This document shows positions 8,164 to 16,773 of a stretch of DNA of 64,000 nt, piece after piece. Every line of letters begins with the position of its first letter. Within the stretch, counting starts at the first letter, position 1. The notes below the pieces were generated by a model. It was given only the letters and a program-made list of their open reading frames with translations, did no database searches and was not told the DNA's origin. The translations under genes were made by a program, and so were the position numbers. Origin of the DNA: Pseudomonas sp. GM21 (GTDB lineage Bacteria > Pseudomonadota > Gammaproteobacteria > Pseudomonadales > Pseudomonadaceae); NCBI RefSeq assembly GCF_000282215.1, contig NZ_AKJS01000107.1, positions 1-64,000 of the forward strand, written 5' to 3'.

Positions 8164-9603
8164 TCAAATCTCCTTGGTCAGGCTGGGGCCGTGGTCACTG
8201 GCACCATCATCGTCAGCGGCGGACAGCGGACGGGCCGGCGTACGTTTCTGGCCTGGACCACCGTCATTGGTTTCCTTGCCTTCGTCGATCTTCGGCCCTT
8301 TGCGCACCAGGCGCATCATGTAGCCCAGACCGGTGCCGAACAGCGCGAAATACACCACAACGAACAGAATCAGCGTGATGCTCATCTGCATGAAACTATG
8401 GTGGGATGAAGCGTCCGCCGTACGCATCAGACCGTAGACCACCCACGGCTGACGACCGATTTCGGTGGTAAACCAACCCGCGAGGATCGCGATCAGGCCA
8501 GATGGCCCCATCCACAACGCCAGGTAAAGGAACGGCCGCGAGGTGTACAGCCGGTCACGCTTGCGCAGCAACAGGCTGCACAAACCGGTGAAAATCATCA
8601 GCAGGCCCATGCCGACCATGATTCGGAACGACCAGAACACAATGGTCGAATTGGGCCGGTCTTCAGGCGGGAACTCCTTGAGCGCTGGCACTTGCTTGTC
8701 CAGCGAGTGGGTGAGAATCAGGCTGCCCAGATACGGAATCTCGACGGCGAATCTGGTTTTCTCTTCTTTCATGTCCGGCCAGCCGAACAGGATCAGCGGA
8801 GTCGGCTCATCACCGTGATTTTCCCAGTGCCCTTCAATCGCAGCGATTTTCGCCGGCTGATACTTGAGAGTATTGAGACCGTGGAAGTCACCGATGACGG
8901 CTTGAATCGGTGCCACGATCAACGCCATCCACATGGCCATCGACAGCATCGTGCGGATGGCCGGGTTGTCCTTGCCGCGCAGCAAGTGCCAGGCCGCCGA
9001 AGATCCGACGAAAAACGCCGTGGCCACGAACGCCGCCGTTGCCATGTGCAGAAGTCGATAGGGGAACGAAGGGTTGAAGATCACCGCCAGCCAGTCGGTG
9101 GGGATCACCTGGCCATTAATGATTTCGAAACCCTGCGGTGTTTGCATCCAGCTGTTGGAGGCCAAAATCCAGAAGGTCGAGATCAGTGTGCCGATGGCCA
9201 CCATGACCGTGGCGAAGAAGTGCAAATTGCGTCCGACCTTGTTCCAGCCGAACAGCATGACACCCAGGAAACCGGCTTCGAGGAAGAAGGCTGTCAGCAC
9301 CTCGTACGTCAGCAATGGCCCGGTCACCGAACCGGCGAAGTCCGAAAAGCGGCTCCAGTTGGTGCCGAATTGATAAGCCATCACCAGCCCGGAGACCACG
9401 CCCATGCCGAAGTTGACGGCAAAGATTTTCGACCAGAAATGGTACAGGTCGCGGTATGTGTCGTTATGGGTTTTCAGCCACAAGCCTTCGAGCACCGCCA
9501 GGTAACTCGCCAGGCCAATGGTGATGGCAGGGAACAGGATGTGAAACGAGATAGTAAACGCGAACTGAATTCGGGCGAGATCAAGTGCCTCTAAACCGAA
9601 CAT
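8164..9603 (-). CDS. cioA: Cyanide-insensitive terminal oxidase subunit I
   Basis: A 479-residue CydA-family protein carrying the haems and the quinol site. The N-terminus MFGLEALDLARIQFAFT with FHILFPAITIG holds a conserved haem-ligand histidine, and the Q-loop is short, as in the CIO subgroup. The ATG at 9603 is chosen over a start at 9654, which would add 17 unrelated residues. The ANR-type box upstream suggests oxygen-dependent control. Confidence 0.95.
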   Translation of the reverse strand: MFGLEALDLARIQFAFTISFHILFPAITIGLASYLAVLEGLWLKTHNDTYRDLYHFWSKIFAVNFGMGVVSGLVMAYQFGTNWSRFSDFAGSVTGPLLTYEVLTAFFLEAGFLGVMLFGWNKVGRNLHFFATVMVAIGTLISTFWILASNSWMQTPQGFEIINGQVIPTDWLAVIFNPSFPYRLLHMATAAFVATAFFVGSSAAWHLLRGKDNPAIRTMLSMAMWMALIVAPIQAVIGDFHGLNTLKYQPAKIAAIEGHWENHGDEPTPLILFGWPDMKEEKTRFAVEIPYLGSLILTHSLDKQVPALKEFPPEDRPNSTIVFWSFRIMVGMGLLMIFTGLCSLLLRKRDRLYTSRPFLYLALWMGPSGLIAILAGWFTTEIGRQPWVVYGLMRTADASSHHSFMQMSITLILFVVVYFALFGTGLGYMMRLVRKGPKIDEGKETNDGGPGQKRTPARPLSAADDDGASDHGPSLTKEI

Positions 9604-9764
9604 AAGTCTTCCTCTGTCAGGTAATACGGCTGCTGGCTGGAAGCCTGCACCCAACGGCCCCCACGGTTATGGAGTGCGGCGAATTCGAATTCGTTCTTTT
9701 TTTAACAGCATCACAACGCAGGGAGTCTGGCCGGATGGCCGTCGGATCAATTCCTTTTGGTGTT

Positions 9765-9778
9765 TTGATCTGGATCAA
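9765..9778. promoter_or_regulatory. Perfect ANR/FNR box upstream of cioA
   Basis: TTGATCTGGATCAA matches the ANR/FNR consensus TTGAT-N4-ATCAA exactly. It lies 161 bases before the cioA start and 223 bases before the divergent MFS gene. In P. aeruginosa ANR represses cioAB at low oxygen (known); the same here is an inference. The rest of the 9604-10001 gap holds no gene that I can see. Confidence 0.8.
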
Positions 9779-10001
9779 TCAATGTTGAAAGAGTAGTCCC
9801 ATTTCCGGCCATGACCCGCGTGGTCTTTTGCCGCGTGACAACTTGCCCCATGACCTTGGACATGCGTCGCAATACTTTCCCTGTGGGAGAGTTGGGCATT
9901 TTCGGGATCGGTATCTAGCTAACTAAATTTCTGGTGGCTGCAACTTTTGGTTACAGGTTGGTGATAATCTCGCCCTTCCCCTCTCCCAGATTTCCCCGCA
10001 G

Positions 10002-11240
10002 ATGCCCAGCCAAGAGCCCTTGCTGTTACGTCACCACCGTCCTTTCATCGCTTTCTGGCTGGCTCGGGTGTTTACCGCCAGTGGTTTTCAGATGCTCACG
10101 GTGGCTATTGGCTGGAACCTGTATCAACTGACCGGTAACGTGCTCGATCTGGGTCTGGTCGGATTGGTGGAATTTGCGCCGCGCGTGCTGTTCTTGCTGC
10201 ACACCGGACACGTCGCGGACCGCTATGACCGGCGTAAAGTCGCGGCGATTTGCCAGTCCCTGCAAGCGCTGATTGCCTTGTCGCTGGCCATTGGCAGTGC
10301 CACCGATCATGTCACCCGAGAGATGATTTTCATCCTTGCGTTCCTGCTCGGTGCTGCGCGTTCATTTGAAATGCCCACTACTCAAGCCCTGTTACCGAGC
10401 ATCGTGCCCAGCGCGCTGTTTCCCCGCGCCGTGGCCGCCGCACAGTCGGCACAACAATCGGCCACCATTGTCGCCCCGGCGCTCGGTGGTTTGCTGTATG
10501 CCTTCGGCAGTGTCTGGGTGTATGGCCCGACGGTGATTATCTACATCATCGCCTGCGTATTAATGCTCAACCTGCCGGCCCGACAAACGCCGCTGAACAA
10601 GGGCAAGGCGACGCTGGATTCATTGCTGGCAGGCATCCGCTTCATTCGCAGTCGCCCGGACATTCTCGGGGCGATCTCTCTGGACCTGTTTGCAGTCTTG
10701 CTCGGTGGCGCGACGGCGCTGCTGCCAGTGTTTGCCAAGGACATCCTGCTCACAGGCCCGTGGGGGCTGGGCCTGCTGCGTTCCGCACCGGCAGTCGGCG
10801 CGTTATTGATGTCGTTGTTCCTGGCTCGATATGCGGTTGAGCGCAACGTCGGACGGGTGATGTTCACGGCGGTGGGTGTGTTCGGCGTGGCCACCATCGC
10901 CTTCGGCCTCTCGACCTCGTTCTGGTTCTCGCTTGCGGTGCTGGTGGTGCTGGGCGCGGCAGACATGATCAGCATGGTGATCCGCGCCTCCTTCGTGCAG
11001 CTGGAAACCCCGGACGAAATGCGTGGCCGGGTCAGCGCCGTCAACGGCCTGTTCATCGGCGCGTCGAACCAATTGGGCGAGTTCGAATCCGGGCTGACGG
11101 CCCACTGGTTCGGCACCGTGCCAGCAGTGGTCATGGGCGGGATCGGCACCCTGGTGGTGACCGGGGTCTGGGTGAAACTGTTCCCAAGCCTGGCCAACCG
11201 CGACCGCATGCATGTGCCGGTGGAAGAAGTGAAGGTCTGA
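10002..11240 (+). CDS. MFS exporter (EntS/MFS_3-like)
   Basis: A 412-residue protein with about twelve membrane helices. The inter-helix motif HVADRYDRRKVAAICQSLQA is the MFS loop 2-3 signature, and a second copy near 330 reads EMRGRVSAVNGLF, common in the MFS_3 exporters related to the enterobactin exporter EntS. No siderophore genes are adjacent, so the substrate is unknown. It is divergent from cioAB and followed by higBA. Confidence 0.78.
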   Translation: MPSQEPLLLRHHRPFIAFWLARVFTASGFQMLTVAIGWNLYQLTGNVLDLGLVGLVEFAPRVLFLLHTGHVADRYDRRKVAAICQSLQALIALSLAIGSATDHVTREMIFILAFLLGAARSFEMPTTQALLPSIVPSALFPRAVAAAQSAQQSATIVAPALGGLLYAFGSVWVYGPTVIIYIIACVLMLNLPARQTPLNKGKATLDSLLAGIRFIRSRPDILGAISLDLFAVLLGGATALLPVFAKDILLTGPWGLGLLRSAPAVGALLMSLFLARYAVERNVGRVMFTAVGVFGVATIAFGLSTSFWFSLAVLVVLGAADMISMVIRASFVQLETPDEMRGRVSAVNGLFIGASNQLGEFESGLTAHWFGTVPAVVMGGIGTLVVTGVWVKLFPSLANRDRMHVPVEEVKV

Positions 11241-11296
11241 ACCAAGTAGCTGGCATAAATTTGCCGACCAGGTGCAATACATAGATACCGCCTTCG

Positions 11297-11317
11297 GTGT
11301 AATGTATCGCCTTACAC
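11297..11317. promoter_or_regulatory. Candidate HigA operator before higB
   Basis: The inverted repeat GTGTAA (11297-11302) / TTACAC (11312-11317) has 9 bases between its arms and lies 7 bases before the higB ATG. It overlaps a plausible -10 region (AATGTATC). HigA antitoxins repress their own operon by binding palindromes at this position, so self-regulation is the likely role. Confidence 0.55.
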
Positions 11318-11324
11318 TCAACCC

Positions 11325-11603
11325 ATGATCAAATCCTTTCAGCACAAGGGCCTTCGTGGCTTCTATGAAACAGGTTCGACTCGCGGGATTCGCGCAGACC
11401 ATGCGAAGCGTCTGTCTCGAATGCTTCAGTTCATGGACCGGGCAGCACTACCCGGCGACCTCGATATTCCGGGATGGCGGCTGCATCCACTCAGAGGGCA
11501 ATTGGCCGAATTCTGGTCACTGAGTGTTTCAGGGAACTGGCGAGTTGTTTTTCGGTTTATCGGTTCAGACATCGAACTGGTCGACTATCTGGACTACCAC
11601 TGA
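11325..11603 (+). CDS. higB: HigB-type toxin, RelE/ParE superfamily
   Basis: A 92-residue protein of the HigB family: MIKSFQHKGLRGFYETG at the start, the core PGWRLHPLRG, and the C-terminal WSLSVSGNWRVVFRF that carries the conserved arginines. Members cleave mRNA on the ribosome (known for HigB). No Shine-Dalgarno is visible before the ATG, whereas the antitoxin has a strong one. The antitoxin follows after 13 bases. Confidence 0.92.
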   Translation: MIKSFQHKGLRGFYETGSTRGIRADHAKRLSRMLQFMDRAALPGDLDIPGWRLHPLRGQLAEFWSLSVSGNWRVVFRFIGSDIELVDYLDYH

Positions 11604-11616
11604 CAGGAGGCAGGCA

Positions 11617-11904
11617 ATGCCCATGCACAACCCGCCACACCCTGGCGAAACTCTATTGATGGATGTCTTGCCCGAACTCGGCATCAGCGTTACAGAACTG
11701 GCCCGCCATCTGGGTTTTGCACGGCCGCACCTTTCTCGGGTATTGCATGGTCACGCGCCGATCAGCCCGGACTTGGCGGTGCGCCTGGAGCGAGCGGGAA
11801 TTGGCAAGGCACGCATGTGGCTAGGGGTTCAGACCGATTTCGATCTCTGGCAAGCAGAACACCGCGAGCAACCGGCGATAGAACCCATTGCCATTCACGC
11901 CTGA
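11617..11904 (+). CDS. higA: HigA-type antitoxin, XRE helix-turn-helix
   Basis: A 95-residue protein beginning MPMHNPPHPGETL, the usual HigA opening. The helix-turn-helix spans about residues 23-45 (ISVTELARHLGFARPHLSRVL). A GGAGG site sits before the ATG at 11617. It neutralises HigB and probably represses the operon through the palindrome at 11297-11317. A longer in-frame start at 11524 would overlap higB and is not favoured. Confidence 0.92.
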   Translation: MPMHNPPHPGETLLMDVLPELGISVTELARHLGFARPHLSRVLHGHAPISPDLAVRLERAGIGKARMWLGVQTDFDLWQAEHREQPAIEPIAIHA

Positions 11905-11910
11905 CATTTC

Positions 11911-12462
11911 CTATACCAGCAACTCCCCCGCCACCCCTCCACGCGTGGCTTTGCCGCAAAGTTGTTCCACTAATGTCAGGGCAAATGCCAAGGCGGCCCC
12001 GGAACCCTGGGCGGTCACGCAGTTGCCGTCGACCACTACCGGTTGGTCGACGAAGTTGCAGCCCAACAGCTGATGACTGGCCGAGGGCAGGCACGTCATG
12101 CGCCGCTGACGCAACACACCAAACTGTTGCAGCGCGACCGCCGGGGCTTCGGCGATACCCGCGAACAAGCGCCCGGCGGCGGCCTGATCCTTGATCAGTT
12201 GTTGCAGGGGTTGATGAGCGGCCAGGTGTTGTGCGCCAACGGCGCCGCCAGGCAACGCGATCAGGTCGAACGTCTGGGCCAGCAAATCCACCAGCATGGC
12301 ATCGGCCGTCAGTCGCGTGCCACGGGCGCAGGTGAGCATGCGCCGCCCCTCGATGCTGGCCACCACCACTTCAACGTTGGCGCGGCGCAGCACATCGATC
12401 AGGGTCACTGTTTGCAGGTCATCAATGCCCTCGGCGAGGGTAATCAAAGCTCTAGAGGTCAT
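11911..12462 (-). CDS. DJ-1/PfpI-family protein lacking the nucleophilic cysteine
   Basis: A 183-residue single-domain protein of the DJ-1/YajL/ThiJ family. The conserved acidic residue is present (LAEGIDDLQTVTL). At the nucleophile elbow, where YajL-type proteins read AAICAAPA, this protein reads AGIAEAPA, so the cysteine position is alanine (codon at 12151-12153). Cysteine-dependent deglycase or chaperone activity is therefore doubtful. It is convergent with higBA. The start at 12462 fits the family better than 12477. Confidence 0.82.
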   Translation of the reverse strand: MTSRALITLAEGIDDLQTVTLIDVLRRANVEVVVASIEGRRMLTCARGTRLTADAMLVDLLAQTFDLIALPGGAVGAQHLAAHQPLQQLIKDQAAAGRLFAGIAEAPAVALQQFGVLRQRRMTCLPSASHQLLGCNFVDQPVVVDGNCVTAQGSGAALAFALTLVEQLCGKATRGGVAGELLV

Positions 12463-12542
12463 GAGTGCAGTCCACAAGATGATCTTTAAAGCTTAGTCAG
12501 CTTTCCTCACGCTTGTTCGGGCGCAGCCGTTACTTGCTGCCG

Positions 12543-12998
12543 TTATTTGATATAGAGCTGCGTCGACAGGGTGTTGCCCGGCGCGTTGATCGAGGTATTG
12601 CTGAAGGTGAATACGCCGTTCTGCTTGCCGGCAAGGTCCAGGACATACAGGTACCCGACGGTTTTTCTACCGGCGGTGCACTCGGTCAGGTTACCGGTAT
12701 CAAACGCACAGACCGGCGTGCGGGTGCCGTTCAGTTCAAAACCGTCCAGCGCCACAAATGCCTGACGTCCATAGCCGACTTCCAACACATAGACCTTGAT
12801 ACTCGGGCCGCTGTGGTCGCAGCGCGTCTGTTCCTGCCCCTCGGCAATGTCTTCAAAACCACACCCTGGCGATTCGACCTTGAGCACTTTCAGCTGGCTC
12901 AACGGTGGCGCCATCGCGGCGCAGGCGTTTTGCGCGCCCAGCAACAAGGCAAATACGACGCCAATCACGGCGATCACAGGCTTTTTCATGCAATACAT
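12543..12998 (-). CDS. Secreted DUF4879-like protein
   Basis: A 151-residue protein with a signal peptide (MYCMKKPVIAVIGVVFALLLG, cleavage near AQNACA). The mature part has four cysteines that could form disulfides (SPGCGF, QTRCDH, PVCAFD, TECTAG), followed by a beta-rich end. It resembles DUF4879 proteins of Pseudomonas, whose function is unknown. The start at 12998 has GGGAG five bases upstream; an ATG at 12989 is also possible. Confidence 0.68.
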   Translation of the reverse strand: MYCMKKPVIAVIGVVFALLLGAQNACAAMAPPLSQLKVLKVESPGCGFEDIAEGQEQTRCDHSGPSIKVYVLEVGYGRQAFVALDGFELNGTRTPVCAFDTGNLTECTAGRKTVGYLYVLDLAGKQNGVFTFSNTSINAPGNTLSTQLYIK

Positions 12999-13212
12999 AG
13001 CGTCTCCCAAAACCGGCGCGCAGTATGGCTCACTTCACTTGACGGCAAAACATCGACGACGATCGCAGCCATAAGCAGCCATAACCCCACGCGACTGGTA
13101 TGATGCGCGGCTTTTTCCGGCCCACTGTAATTTCCCAGGCGCGTTCAGCGGTCTGTGCTTTGCTGTTGAGGTCGATACATTCACGGCGCCGGGCGCGCCA
13201 CGGGGAGCGGAC

Positions 13213-14508
13213 ATGCTGGAAAGGCTGTTTCAACTCAGAGCACACAACACCAACGTGCGGACCGAGATTCTGGCGGGCGTCACGACTTTCTTGGCCATGG
13301 CCTACATTCTGTTCGTCAACCCGAGCATCATCGGCGAGACCGGCATGGACAAGGGCGCGGTGTTCGTGGCCACCTGTCTGGCCGCGGCCTTTGGCTCCAC
13401 AATGATGGGCCTGATCGCCAACTACCCGATCGCGCTGGCGCCGGGCATGGGCCTCAACGCCTTCTTCTCCTACACCGTGGTCCTGCACATGGGCCATACC
13501 TGGCAAGTGGCGCTGGGCGCGGTGTTCATCTCGGCGGTGTGCTTCTTCCTGCTGTCGATCTTCCGCATCCGCGAATGGATCATCTACAGCATCCCCTTGC
13601 CGCTGCGCTCGGCGATTGCGGCCGGTATCGGCCTGTTCCTGGCGCTGATCGCCCTGCACAACGCCGGCATCGTAGTCAGCAACCCGGCGACCATGGTCGG
13701 CCTCGGTGACCTGAAACAACCGGCGCCGATTCTCGCAACCCTGGGTTTTGCCCTGATTGTTGCCCTCGAAGCGCTGAAAGTGCGCGGAGCGGTGCTGATC
13801 GGCATTCTGGTGGTGACCATCATTTCGATCGTGATGGGCTTCACCCCGTTCGGCGGCGTGATGTCGATGCCGCCCTCCCTGGCCCCGACCTTCTTGCAAC
13901 TGGACATCAAAGGTGCACTCGACATCGGTCTGATCAGCGTGATTTTCGCCTTCCTGTTTGTTGACCTGTTCGACAACTCCGGCACCCTGATCGGCGTCGC
14001 CAAGCGCGCCGGCCTGATGGATAAGGACGGCCACATGCCGAAAATGGGTCGCGCGCTGGTCGCCGACAGTACCGCGGCCATGGCCGGCTCGCTGTTGGGC
14101 ACCTCGACCACTACGAGCTATATCGAATCCGCAGCTGGCGTGAGTGCCGGTGGCCGCACCGGCCTGACCGCCGTTGTGGTGGCGCTTCTGTTCCTGCTGG
14201 CGCTGTTCTTCTCGCCATTGGCCTCCAGCGTTCCGGCATTCGCCACGGCACCGGCCCTGTTGTTCGTCGCCGTACTGATGACCTCCGGCCTGGCCGAAAT
14301 AGAATGGGACGACATCACCGTTGCCGCACCGGTCGTGATCACCGCGCTGGCCATGCCGTTTACATATTCCATCGCCAACGGCATCGCCTTCGGTTTCATT
14401 TCCTGGACCGCGATCAAGCTGCTGTCCGGGCGTACCCGTGACCTGAACCCGGCGCTGGTGATTCTGTCGATTCTGTTCGTGATCAAGCTGGGTTGGTTCA
14501 ACGCATGA
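13213..14508 (+). CDS. NCS2 (AzgA-type) purine permease
   Basis: A 431-residue integral membrane protein of the AzgA subgroup, which takes up adenine, guanine or hypoxanthine by proton symport. Landmarks are [23 protein letters not shown] at the start, [35 protein letters not shown] and the [14 protein letters not shown] motif. GGGGAG precedes the ATG. Its stop overlaps the trmA start (ATGA at 14505-14508), so the two genes are coupled. Which purine is carried is not decided by the sequence. Confidence 0.9.
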   Translation: MLERLFQLRAHNTNVRTEILAGVTTFLAMAYILFVNPSIIGETGMDKGAVFVATCLAAAFGSTMMGLIANYPIALAPGMGLNAFFSYTVVLHMGHTWQVALGAVFISAVCFFLLSIFRIREWIIYSIPLPLRSAIAAGIGLFLALIALHNAGIVVSNPATMVGLGDLKQPAPILATLGFALIVALEALKVRGAVLIGILVVTIISIVMGFTPFGGVMSMPPSLAPTFLQLDIKGALDIGLISVIFAFLFVDLFDNSGTLIGVAKRAGLMDKDGHMPKMGRALVADSTAAMAGSLLGTSTTTSYIESAAGVSAGGRTGLTAVVVALLFLLALFFSPLASSVPAFATAPALLFVAVLMTSGLAEIEWDDITVAAPVVITALAMPFTYSIANGIAFGFISWTAIKLLSGRTRDLNPALVILSILFVIKLGWFNA

Positions 14509-15584
14509 CTTTTGATTCCCAGGCCTACGCCGTTCAGCTCGAAGAAAAGGTCACGCGCCTGCGTGACCTGCTGGCCCCGTTCGATGCGCCAGAAACTGTG
14601 GTGTTCGACTCACCGCTGCAAAACTTTCGCCTGCGCGCCGAATTCCGCCTGTGGCGTGAAGCCGGTGAGCGGCACTACGCGATGTTTTCCCAGGAAGACA
14701 AACGTACGCCGATCCTGATCGAAGAATTTCCAATCGCCAGCGTGCGCATCAATCAGTTGATGCCACAGCTCAAAGCGGCATGGAAAGCCAGTGCGGCGCT
14801 GAGCCACAAGCTGTTTCAGGTGGAGTTCCTGACCACCCTGGCCGGCGATGCGATGATCACCCTGTGCTATCACCGCCCGCTGGACGAGCATTGGCATGCA
14901 GCCGCCACGAAACTGGCTGCTGACCTGAACGTCAGTATCATCGGTCGCTCGAAAGGCAAACGCGAAGTAATCGGTCACGACTATGTAGTCGAGAGGCTCG
15001 ATGTCGGCGGCCGCACTTTCAGCTATCGCCAGCCGGAAGGCGCGTTCACCCAGCCCAACGGCACCGTGAACCAGAAGATGCTCAACTGGGCTTACGAGGC
15101 ATTGGGCGATCGCAGCGACGATTTGCTGGAGTTGTACTGCGGCAACGGCAACTTCACCCTGCCGCTCGCCACTCGCGTACGCAAAGTGCTGGCCACCGAA
15201 ATCAGCAAGACCTCGGTCAACGCAGCCCTGAGCAACCTCAGCGAAAACGCCGTGGATAACGTTACGTTGGTGCGTCTGTCCGCTGAAGAGCTGACCGAAG
15301 CGCTGAACGAGGTCCGCCCGTTCCGTCGCCTGCACGGCATCGACCTCAAGAGCTACGAGTTCGGTAGCGTATTCGTCGACCCGCCCCGTGCCGGCATGGA
15401 CCCGGACACCTGCGAGTTGACCCGACGCTTCGACAACATCCTCTACATCTCCTGCAACCCGGAAACGCTGGCGGCGAACATCGCCCAGCTGCATGACACG
15501 CATCGCATCACTCAGTGCGCGATGTTTGACCAGTTCCCGTGGACGCATCACATGGAATCCGGGGTGTTGTTGACCCGCCGTTGA
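14505..15584 (+). CDS. trmA: tRNA (uracil-54-C5)-methyltransferase TrmA
   Basis: A 359-residue SAM enzyme that makes m5U54 in the T-loop of tRNAs. Seen are the SAM motif [15 protein letters not shown], the catalytic aspartate loop [15 protein letters not shown] and the nucleophilic cysteine in [12 protein letters not shown]. The [15 protein letters not shown] substrate segment is present. It overlaps the permease gene by 4 bases and ends at a good terminator. Confidence 0.96.
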   Translation: MTFDSQAYAVQLEEKVTRLRDLLAPFDAPETVVFDSPLQNFRLRAEFRLWREAGERHYAMFSQEDKRTPILIEEFPIASVRINQLMPQLKAAWKASAALSHKLFQVEFLTTLAGDAMITLCYHRPLDEHWHAAATKLAADLNVSIIGRSKGKREVIGHDYVVERLDVGGRTFSYRQPEGAFTQPNGTVNQKMLNWAYEALGDRSDDLLELYCGNGNFTLPLATRVRKVLATEISKTSVNAALSNLSENAVDNVTLVRLSAEELTEALNEVRPFRRLHGIDLKSYEFGSVFVDPPRAGMDPDTCELTRRFDNILYISCNPETLAANIAQLHDTHRITQCAMFDQFPWTHHMESGVLLTRR

Positions 15585-15605
15585 TTGCAGTTGCCTGTAC
15601 AAATC

Positions 15606-15630
15606 AGCCGTCATGACGACGGCTTTTTTG
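15606..15630 (+). terminator. Rho-independent terminator after trmA
   Basis: Stem AGCCGTC (15606-15612) with GACGGCT (15618-15624), a 5-base loop, and a run of T. It closes the permease-trmA operon. Confidence 0.9.
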
Positions 15631-15638
15631 TGGGCGAA

Positions 15639-16085
15639 TCAAAGAGCCGAATCCGCCTTGCGCGGGCGCCCGCCCTTTTTGCCATTGGCCCGCGCAGCCT
15701 CGGCCTTGGCAACACTGCTCTGACGACCATTGCGCGCGGCGATGACTGAAGACGCCATGTCCATCAGTGGCTTGCTCGCTGAAATCAATCCAGCGATGGA
15801 CACCTGTAAATCCCTGCCTTCATGGCAGAGCGCGGTTCCCGAAAAACCGACCTTCAAATCAACGAAGTCCCCATCGTCAAAGCCATCAAACTCCGGGTAG
15901 TTCTTCGCCGGTAGCAGGACGCCACTGCCGTCCTCAAAGCCGATGACCAGGCAATGTCCTGACCATGTCACTGCTGTGGCATTCAAACCGCTACGGCGAC
16001 TCAATTCGCCTCGCTGAATCGCCTGATCCAGTGATTCTTCCGTGACGGGGCGATCCGCCTGAATGCTCGCCTGTATGGTTTTCAT
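15639..16085 (-). CDS. DUF2442 protein with basic AT-hook-like tail
   Basis: A 148-residue protein. The central part (TWSGHCLVIGFEDGSGVLLPAKNYPEF) is of the DUF2442 type. The last 25 residues are basic and end GKKGGRPRKADSAL, which resembles an AT-hook and suggests DNA binding. It overlaps the upstream DUF4160 gene by 4 bases (ATGA). DUF4160/DUF2442 pairs have been suggested to be toxin-antitoxin-like; here the DNA-binding tail would suit the antitoxin role. Confidence 0.77.
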   Translation of the reverse strand: MKTIQASIQADRPVTEESLDQAIQRGELSRRSGLNATAVTWSGHCLVIGFEDGSGVLLPAKNYPEFDGFDDGDFVDLKVGFSGTALCHEGRDLQVSIAGLISASKPLMDMASSVIAARNGRQSSVAKAEAARANGKKGGRPRKADSAL

Positions 16086-16510
16086 AATTCGATTTCCACT
16101 CCCTCCACAGCCCCCAACAGGGCCAACAACGTTTTGTTCGCTTCGGCTTCGTAACTGGCCGAGCCAATCAGGTAGGTCGTGCTGGCAATACGTTTCATCA
16201 CCACCACTTCATTGCCCTCCCAATCCCACAACTGATTATCAAGGCAAGCTGTGCGCAATTTGCTCCACCAGATGCCACGTGCTCGCCGTAAATGCGCCGG
16301 TTGCCGCAGCGCCTGACGCAATCCCTCCAACACCGCTGAAGGGGGGCGCTGCGAATGAGGGACGACATCCCACAGCTCCACGCCGTTGTGCCAGAAACTG
16401 AATTTGAAGCGTGCGCTCCACGTTCGGGCATCAACGTGAACATGAGGCGGGCAATGTTCATCGCGCAGCATGACGACCAATGAAAAGCCCTTGTAGCGAC
16501 ATACATTCAT
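16082..16510 (-). CDS. DUF4160 protein, first gene of a two-gene unit
   Basis: A 142-residue protein with the DUF4160 core EHCPPHVHV near residues 18-26 and a second region ending in VEGVEIEL. It is translated just before the DUF2442 gene and overlaps it. The upstream inverted repeat touching the start region suggests self-regulation. Toxin activity is an inference from gene pairing only. Confidence 0.75.
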   Translation of the reverse strand: MNVCRYKGFSLVVMLRDEHCPPHVHVDARTWSARFKFSFWHNGVELWDVVPHSQRPPSAVLEGLRQALRQPAHLRRARGIWWSKLRTACLDNQLWDWEGNEVVVMKRIASTTYLIGSASYEAEANKTLLALLGAVEGVEIEL

Positions 16511-16511
16511 G

Positions 16512-16527
16512 CTAACCCATCCGTTAG
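16512..16527. promoter_or_regulatory. Inverted repeat at the start of the DUF4160 gene
   Basis: CTAAC (16512-16516) and GTTAG (16523-16527) are perfect arms around 6 bases, ending one base from the DUF4160 ATG. A protein bound here would block ribosome access or the promoter. The remaining 240 bases up to the LysR gene must carry both divergent promoters; nothing else is evident. Confidence 0.45.
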
Positions 16528-16773
16528 GTTATAGAGTACAAAGATTCTCCTTTCCTTGAAGAACCCGATGACAGGTGCTGATCCGTTTGATGATCAATCC
16601 GACTTTCAGACTAGCGCTTGAGCACTTTTTGACTGCCCGATTACCGCGCCAAATAGTAAGCAATCCTTTCACCACACCTGCAAAAAGCCGCCGCTTCTGT
16701 TGAGTACTGCCACGACGATTTCATCTAAAGTGACGCCATTGAGTCCCTCATTTGATCCCCGGTGTAATCAATC

